In this document: one piece after another, positions 8,689 to 13,752 of the stretch
Position numbering within the stretch: the first letter of the stretch is position 1
How the letters are laid out: each line of letters begins with the position of its first letter
NCBI GenBank assembly: GCA_025201705.1
Contig: MU617409.1
Span: 1-13,752, forward strand
Origin: Dissophora ornata
Lineage: Eukaryota > Mortierellomycota > Mortierellomycetes > Mortierellales > Mortierellaceae
Reading direction: 5' to 3'
DNA length: 13,752 nucleotides
The notes under the pieces: model-generated
Database searches by the model: none
What the model was told of the DNA's origin: nothing
The model's input: only the letters and a program-made list of their open reading frames with translations
Made by a program: the position numbers and the translations under genes

Positions 8689-8991
8689 TTACTGAAGCAT
8701 GATATAAAGAAACATGTCACATAGTAAAGCCACCAAAACTCTCCAGAATGCTCCAGCTCCTGTAGACAACACCAACTCTGATGTTTTCTGCGGTTTAGAG
8801 ATGTTTTTGTATAAAATGGAGTAGCCGCTTGTTACAGTGATCTGAACGCGTTCTAGAAAAAATGATGACCAAGGGTGACTAACGGAAATAAGTTGAGGAT
8901 GTTCAATAATAAAGAACTTCGATATCACATCTTCAAAACCATTCAAACTCGCAGAAAAGTTGGACGCGCCGATGGAGAACACAATGCGCAT
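8689..8991 (-). pseudogene. Minus-strand open frame with weak resemblance to a RuvC-like C-terminal half
   Basis: An uninterrupted 100-codon frame starts MRIVFSIGASNFSASLNGFE, continues with KFFIIEHPQL and SGYSILYKNISKPQ, and ends with LLCDMFLYIML. The frame can be extended upstream through a TAA just before the readable RYISG. The FSIG...F, KFF, Y..S and C..(M/Y)F...M order and spacing are loosely reminiscent of the RuvC-II, zinc-ribbon and RuvC-III parts of TnpB/Fanzor proteins, but the key acidic and Cys residues are absent. It abuts, in opposite orientation, the RuvC-I-like relic on the plus strand. This is a tentative reading and could be chance. Confidence 0.2.
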
Positions 8992-9213
8992 GCCAGATAT
9001 ATACCTTTACATGGCAAAAGCAGCACAGAAAGTCGTTAGATGCCAAAAAGCTCCGATTTTCATGACATGCTACTGAATAGACTCTGCCAGTTCTCAACTG
9101 CTATCAGTAAGAGTAATATTGTTTTGTTATTACTCATCCTTCACATGCGTTGATTGCATTGAGAAGGGTTTTAATACGGTAGTATGTCGAGGAATAGTCA
9201 GTTTTCTATGTAG

Positions 9214-9417
9214 AAAACACTGCCAAGAAACGTTGACAAGCAATTAAATAGTCCTGAGAGGGAACCTCAAGAAGAGATAGTGCAGTCTATCGACAACGTC
9301 TTGTAGGATTGCCATGACGATATTACCCATAACGACAACACCAGATACGGCAGCTTCCCGGATACTAATGCAGCAGAAGAGTTTTACAAAACCGCTCTTC
9401 GTGTCAGGGATGAATGA
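9214..9417 (+). pseudogene. Unidentified coding relic
   Basis: One frame opens after a TAG at 9211-9213 and reads KTLPRNVDKQLNSPEREPQE, then EIVQSIDNVL, a TAG, and DCHDDITHNDNTRYGSFPDT followed by NAAEEFYKTALRVRDE before a TGA at 9415-9417. The charged, non-repetitive composition and single internal stop suggest a decayed gene or transposon fragment. Family not recognised. Confidence 0.3.
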
Positions 9418-10440
9418 TCTTGAAGTTTTTGAGAGATATTCTTTTTCTTAGATCACCACCACACCCCAGCACATAGTGAATAGGTGATTAAAGTTCATGT
9501 TATATTTTTTTTTTGTGCTCATTGAATTAAAGTGACATAGAAAACCCGACATAATGTTTTATGTTGGAGGTGCACTGTACATGTACATGTACTAGAAACG
9601 CTGCCTGTGCCTCTTGTTGCTCAGACCTTGGCCTGGCAGTGTTCGATTTTCCACCCTTGACTTGGTTCTTACGTTCTATGATCTTACCAGCACGTTGGCA
9701 ATAAAAAGTATACTTCACACAGTCGCCATGGACGTAATCGTACGTGGCTTGACAGCAGCGTCACCCGACCTACCCCACCACCCAAAGCAACACGCGGATA
9801 ATCACCGACACGCTGTGAAAGACAGACCAAATCGAACATTGAATCGATATTAATTGGGTTAACTGAGTCAGGCACGAGAGTTTACATAAAATAAAGAGGA
9901 ACGTGCAAACTTCAGATTGGGCTGCTGCTCGTCCTATTGCACGACATGGTTAATCCACACTGGCAATGATATGCATTGCTAAACTCAGAATATCGACCAA
10001 GTAACACAGAGATCGTCAACAGGCTCGCGTCCTGACGCAGATGCATAATTTTACACAGCCTAAACTTCAATCTGATAAAAAAAAAACTGAGTTTTTTGGG
10101 CTTTACAAGTATATATATTTTCGATCTGATAACATAGGAATGTTGACTTGCACATGTACATTGCTGTAGTAATTGAAGGTCTTTTCTTTCTGCGACATGG
10201 GCTGTAGCTTCGATCATGTTTGTCGCTTGGTATTCACTTTTCGTCCTCTAATAAATTTTTGGAGAGTTTCCCACTACTTTTAAATATGTCTGTATCTCAT
10301 TGGCTGTCTTTCTTAATGCTGTGTTCGGTGCACATGTCGTCTACACGCCGTAGATTCACGGTTAGGAACTATGGCAGATGAGCATGACATCCACAAATTG
10401 TATATCCAAGTCCTAGTGTTAATTAAATGTGGACACAAAC
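9418..10440. other. Non-coding AT-rich stretch
   Basis: No gene, RNA or transposase motif could be supported. It contains A/T runs (9503-9514, 10077-10086) and a perfect 16-bp palindrome of GTAC/ATGTAC units at 9577-9592. Short open frames on both strands lack coding character. Confidence 0.4.
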
Positions 10441-10920
10441 AATATTTATGCAACAGATCGACAGCTCGAACAAAAAGTCGCCTAGCGGCGGATCCAGGCG
10501 GCGTCTGCCTGCGGCCAGAGAGTTTAGTGCGCCATTATTCTGGCAGCCAGGCATGGTAATGATAATGCGGCAGTGGCAGTGGCAGTGCAGATCAGGTGTC
10601 AATCTACACATGGGTCTTGTTTCTAGGGAAATCTAATTATGCGTAGAGGCGAGATGCCTAGGATCTCAATGCTACCATGGCGCATGCTAGTGCCAGAACG
10701 TGAAACGCGAGACGTGGAGCGTCGACAGCGGTTTGTAATTTTAGCATGGTGGATGAGGGAGACTCTCGCTGCGATTGGGCAGGAAAGGAGAAGCCCCCTC
10801 GGTGTGTCTGGTCGAATGGATGAGTGACAGCGCACGAACATCGTCTCAGACAGGCATCTTCTTGTCACACAGTGTTTTGAGTTCCAAACTTCCAATTACA
10901 TGAATATGACAAATTATGTC
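10441..10920. other. Distal upstream region of the PDI gene, higher GC than the island
   Basis: Base composition rises compared with the preceding 1 kb, and there is a short hexamer run (GGCAGT, three copies within 10567-10587). Short open frames on both strands (for example 10427-10636 and 10623-10895) are mutually overlapping and unrecognisable. No gene is called. Confidence 0.35.
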
Positions 10921-10923
10921 CAT

Positions 10924-10943
10924 CCAATCACCGGTGGCCAACG
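10924..10943 (+). promoter_or_regulatory. CCAAT-N9-CCAACG element upstream of PDI (ERSE-like)
   Basis: CCAAT at 10924-10928 is followed after exactly nine bases by CCAACG. The animal ER stress response element is CCAAT-N9-CCACG, so this differs by one inserted A. It sits about 350 bp before the PDI ATG. CCAAT boxes are bound by the conserved HAP/NF-Y complex; the ER-stress reading is inference. Confidence 0.3.
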
Positions 10944-11036
10944 CGGATGGGAGGAGAGCAATGCACGTCCAAGCAGGGATGTACGTACCGCTGCATTCCT
11001 CCCTTTGATCCCCAGGGAAGAATGGAAGCACATCGT

Positions 11037-11042
11037 CACGTA
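11037..11042 (-). promoter_or_regulatory. TACGTG core (UPRE-2-like) upstream of PDI
   Basis: The minus strand reads TACGTG, the core of the second type of unfolded-protein-response element bound by yeast Hac1, 235 bp upstream of the PDI ATG. PDI genes are classic UPR targets, so the location is sensible, but a six-base match is expected by chance in a few kb. Confidence 0.3.
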
Positions 11043-11165
11043 CGCGTCCCCTTTCTTACTTTGGCATCCTCCTTTTCATGAATAGATGAGTAGAGCATAA
11101 AATGCACGGCATTCTATTATTGAATCGCCACTGATCCACCCTATTTTTTGCCGAAGCGTATTAAA

Positions 11166-11276
11166 CTGTCCCTGGTGTTCGCTGTCCCCATCTCTTCTCT
11201 TCTCATCTCTCATCACTTTTTTTCCTCCTCATCTCTTCTCACCCCTCTCCTCCCTTCTCCCTACATATTCATAACC
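11166..11276 (+). promoter_or_regulatory. Pyrimidine-rich leader of PDI
   Basis: From about 11188 to 11266 the coding strand is almost all C and T. Such tracts near the transcription start mark highly expressed fungal genes. An in-frame ATG at 11148 lies before this tract and would give an unnatural Ser/Leu/Pro extension ahead of a good signal peptide, so the start at 11277 is preferred. Confidence 0.55.
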
Positions 11277-13138
11277 ATGCGTCTTTCTGCTGCTGTCGCC
11301 CTCGTCGGTCTTGCCGCCACCTCCATGATGGCTGGTGTCCGCGCCGACTCTGATGTCCTCGAGCTCGGTATCAAGAACTTCTCCGAGAAGGTCAACCCCG
11401 AGAAGTTGATCCTTGTCGAGTTCTTTGCCCCTTGGTGCGGACACTGCAAGGCTCTTGGTACGCTCCTGTTCTACCCGCCCGAGATTCTTCAGCTTTCAGC
11501 AATGGAAAAGGCCCAAAAAAAGGCATCGCTAGCGTTTTGTTCTGAAAACTAACCTCGTTATTATGTCTTTTATTGGTCCATCAATAGCCCCCGAGTATGA
11601 GATTGCTGCCACCCAGCTCAAGGAGATGGGCATCCCAATTGCCAAGGTCGATTGCACTGTCGAGACTGAGCTTTGCCAGGAGCACGGCGTTCAGGGCTAC
11701 CCTACCTTGAAGGTTTTCAGGTAAATTCTCCACCCCTTTTTCAGGAATTTCCCTAGAATCCCCTTTATACCCCTTTTAACTTCGAAAAGAAGGGATCAGG
11801 ACAGGAGCCCTTAGTTTGGCTGTGAAAGAAAGGAAGTTCTCACGCAGGGGTCAGACTCGATGAAAATTTTTAGGGGCCGTAGTCTGTACCACAACGATAG
11901 GGAGCGATTCCGAAAACTCACCCCGCTTTCTTCTTTCTCCTTTTCATGAACGAAACGATAGGGAGGGCGAGGCCGCTGACTACACTGGCCCCCGCAAGGC
12001 TGACGGTATTGTCTCCTTCATGAAGAAGAAGTCTCTCCCCGCCTTCACTGAGGTCGCTCCCGAGAACCTCGCTACCTTCTCCGAGTCGGACAGAGTCGTC
12101 ATTGTCGGTGTCTTCCCCAAGGGCTCTGAGAAGCGCGCTACCTTGGAGAGGGCCGCCAAGCTCTACAGCGATGACTACCTCTTTGGCATTGTCGAGGAGA
12201 GCCCCGATGTCAAGGGTGAAGGTGTTGTCCTCTACAAGAAGTTTGACGAAGGCAAGAACATTTTGGAGGGCGAGTACTCTGACGATGACTTGGTCGACTT
12301 TATCAAGACCAACAGCGTCCCCATTATGGATGAAATTGGACCCAACAACTATGCTACCTACATGGATGCTGGTATTCCTCTCGGATACTACTTCTTTGCC
12401 ACCCCCGAGGACAAGAGCAAGCTCAGCGTCGAGGTTGAGGGCCTTGCCAAGGAGTTGAAGGGCAAGATGAACTTTGTCTACATTGACGCCAGCAAGTTTG
12501 GTGCTCATGCCGCCAACTTGAACTTGAAGGAGGATTCCTGGCCTGCTTTCGGTGTCCAGAATGTTCTCAGCGGTGCCAAGTACCCCTTGGTGCAGGAGGG
12601 TGATCTTTCGTTCGACAAGGTCAAGGCTTTGGCCTTGGGTGTCTTGGATGGCACTGTCGAGGCCTCTATCAAGTCTGAGGCAATTCCCGAGTCGAACGAT
12701 GACCCCGTTAAGGTTGTTGTCGCCCACACCTACAAGGAGATTGTCGAGGACCAGGACAAGGATGTTTTGATCGAGTTCTACGCCCCCTGGTGCGGCCACT
12801 GCAAGAACCTGGCTCCTACCTACGAGAAGCTCGGTGAAATGTACAAGGGCTCGAACGTCGTGATCGCTAAGTTCGATGCCACTGCCAACGACCTCCCCGC
12901 AGATGCTCCTTTCCAGATCCAGGGTTTCCCCACGATCAAGCTCCGCAAGGCTGGAAGCACCGAGTACGTTGACTACAACGGCAACCGCAGCGAGGAGGAC
13001 CTTATCAAGTTCATCAACGAGAACTCTGTCAACAAGGTCGATGTCAAGGCCGATGTCAAGGCCGATGTCAAGGCTGATGTCAAGGTCGAGGAGGAAGAGG
13101 CCGTCAAGGCCGAGGACATTGAGCACGACGAGCTGTAA
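11277..13138 (+). CDS. PDI1: Protein disulfide isomerase, ER lumen (496 aa, HDEL)
   Basis: Exons are 11277-11457, 11588-11720 and 11962-13138; introns are 130 nt (GTACGC...TAG) and 241 nt (GTAAAT...TAG). The joined frame gives 496 aa, the usual PDI length. Order: signal peptide ([20 protein letters not shown], cleavage near residue 23), thioredoxin domain a with APWCGHCK (Cys54, Cys57) and cis-Pro99, redox-inactive b and b' domains (about 130-345), domain a' with APWCGHCK (Cys382, Cys385) and cis-Pro428, an acidic tail with DVKA repeats, and the ER-retrieval signal HDEL at 493-496. It forms, breaks and rearranges disulfides in secretory proteins, reoxidised by Ero1, and acts as a chaperone. 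Codon use is strongly biased (GTC, AAG, GAG, CTC), in line with high expression. Possible UPR elements lie upstream. The gene is complete; the symbol follows the yeast orthologue. Confidence 0.97.
11721..11961 (+). other. PDI intron 2 with a duplicated 3' splice-site block
   Basis: The real acceptor sits in AACGATAGGGAG (11954-11965). The same 12 bases occur 61 bp upstream at 11893-11904, offering an identical AG|GGAG acceptor. Use of the upstream site would shift the frame and meet a TGA after about 15 codons, so exon 3 at 11962 is the productive choice. Confidence 0.85.
13036..13086 (+). repeat. 12-bp in-frame repeat (DVKA) in the PDI tail
   Basis: Three near-identical tandem 12-bp copies of GATGTCAAGGCC, plus a diverging fourth, encode [17 protein letters not shown] just before the acidic end and HDEL. 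The repeat lengthens the linker between domain a' and the retrieval signal. It keeps the frame and is likely variable between strains. Confidence 0.9.
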
Positions 13139-13228
13139 ATACGCCAAAAAAACGCCCCCCCACAAAGTTACTAGGACGTTTATAGCGCGCTACAAAGACG
13201 GCGAGGATGAAGATAATTCCATTGTATA

Positions 13229-13239
13229 GTAAATAAATT
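13229..13239 (+). terminator. Polyadenylation-signal-like AATAAA after PDI
   Basis: AATAAA lies at 13232-13237, about 94 bp after the PDI stop, in an AT-rich patch. It is a plausible 3'-end signal for PDI, roughly 104 bp before the ATG of the next gene on the same strand. Confidence 0.45.
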
Positions 13240-13340
13240 AAGTGTGACCAATCCATCCCACGACCAAGGAGCAGAATGTATTTATGGCTTAACTTGAATG
13301 CTTTCCTCTTATCTTTATTACTTCACACATCCCTCATACC

Positions 13341-13752
13341 ATGATCACACGGATTCCCTTCCGCGCCCTCGCTGCTGGTGCATTCAAGGCCAGACTGCCA
13401 CGCACACGCTACTTGCATTCCGACACGAAGGTTGAGGTGATTCCTCCGGCTCATTACAACGTCGTTTTCGACATTGATGGTGTTCTCATCAAGGTATTGA
13501 ATGAGGGAGACGGACTTTTTTTTTTTCCTTCTTTCTTCTGTTTCTTCCTTGCAGTGGCAAAATTGCCCAGGGTGAACGAAATAGCGACGTACTCACTCTG
13601 CATTACCGACCATTGTTCTGAAACAACAAACAACCGTAGGGCAAACAAGTGCTTCCACAAGCCCACCAAGCCATACACTTGTTACAAGCGTACGAAAAGC
13701 CGAAATTGGAACAGATCACATCCGTGCCCTCTTTGCTTTTTTTTTTTTTTTT
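13341..13752 (+). CDS. HAD-superfamily class IIA hydrolase, CECR5/HDHD5-like, mitochondrial; 5' part only
   Basis: Exon 1 is 13341-13493 (51 codons, phase 0). Intron 1 is 13494-13639 (146 nt, GTATTG...GTAG). Exon 2 begins at 13640 with GKQVLPQAHQAIHLLQAYEK. The N-terminus MITRIPFRALAAGAFKARLP then RTRYLHSD is Arg-rich without acidic residues and looks like a mitochondrial presequence. HAD motif I is VVFDIDGVLIK (nucleophile Asp44, acid/base Asp46), followed by the G-K-x-(V/L)-P-x-A-x-x-A-L pattern that introduces the class IIA cap in CECR5-like proteins. These are predicted phosphatases of uncertain substrate. Exon 2 may end at a GTACGA donor near 13689 or read on. The window stops in a T-run, so HAD motifs II-IV are not visible. 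It lies 202 bp downstream of the PDI stop on the same strand. Confidence 0.82.
   Translation, partial: MITRIPFRALAAGAFKARLPRTRYLHSDTKVEVIPPAHYNVVFDIDGVLIKVLNEGDGLFFFPSFFCFFLAVAKLPRVNEIATYSLCITDHCSETTNNRRANKCFHKPTKPYTCYKRTKSRNWNRSHPCPLCFFFFF

Larger units (their letters stand above)
7919..8695 (+). pseudogene. Relic of a RuvC-fold (possibly TnpB/Fanzor-like) protein, split by an insertion
   Basis: A coding-like frame from 7919 (NDDLKIVPLYATITSDDPDH, then KSIRIVIEKVIF) reaches a TAA at 8084-8086 and stays readable to about 8170. The 0-mod-3 frame, open from 8043, reads IDNTIILGID at 8151-8180. After an intervening repeat block, IDPGDVNTATVAALD resumes at 8504 and stays open to a TGA at 8693-8695. 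If the block and one copy of its 7-bp flanking repeat (ATAGACC) are ignored, the two sides join in frame as ILGIDPGDVNTATVAALD. GIDPG with a following N/T-rich strand is the shape of the first RuvC motif (catalytic Asp) in RuvC resolvases, TnpB and eukaryotic Fanzor nucleases; Fanzors are known from Mucoromycota and often travel with transposons. The family call rests on one motif; stops and frame changes mean no product is expected. Confidence 0.45.

Noticed and set aside
11148..11276. In-frame upstream ATG extending PDI by 43 residues
   Set aside because: The extension is translated from a CT-rich leader and would bury a good signal peptide; the ATG at 11277 in an ATAACCATG context fits the family.
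11918..13165. A 415-codon open frame on the minus strand opposite PDI exon 3
   Set aside because: It is a mirror of the strong codon bias of PDI (GTC, GAC, AAG), giving a Leu/Val/Asp-rich sequence without domains; PDI on the plus strand is certain.

Overview
The window looks like nuclear DNA of a filamentous fungus. Four protein genes have short GT-AG introns (98-241 nt), the disulfide isomerase ends in the fungal-type HDEL signal, and transcripts appear to start in or near pyrimidine-rich 5' leaders. The transposon relics resemble types I associate with Mucoromycota such as Mortierella-like fungi. That placement is an inference and has not been tested.

Layout. (1) 381-1110 (+): a small three-exon gene for a predicted mitochondrial protein with an 11-nt microexon. 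(2) 3265-1224 (-): a three-exon 14-TM DHA2-type major facilitator transporter, convergent with gene 1, with a long acidic N-terminal tail built on four 36-bp repeats. (3) About 3.4-11.1 kb: a gene-poor island of decayed mobile DNA. It holds a minus-strand DDE transposase relic (about 4300-4990), a plus-strand pogo/Tigger-like transposase relic (about 5600-7324), and a coding relic (7469-7720). It also holds a relic with a RuvC-I-like ILGIDPG motif (7919-8695) that is split by a repeat-rich insertion of about 325 bp with TIR-like ends and 7-bp direct repeats. Two further coding-like relics follow, at 8689-8991 (-) and 9214-9417 (+). (4) 11277-13138 (+): protein disulfide isomerase, three exons, complete. 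(5) 13341 to the window end (+): the start of a HAD-superfamily class IIA (CECR5/HDHD5-like) hydrolase, cut by the window edge in a T-run.

The intact genes are unrelated housekeeping or transport functions: secretory-pathway folding, mitochondrial proteins and efflux. They do not form a cluster. The island is the unusual part. It has at least two different cut-and-paste transposase relics and a possible TnpB/Fanzor-like (RuvC-fold) relic broken by a later insertion whose left half carries GGTGAA motifs and whose right half is a 14-bp-period array of TTCACC motifs. All exon boundaries and family calls were read by eye. No database search was run.
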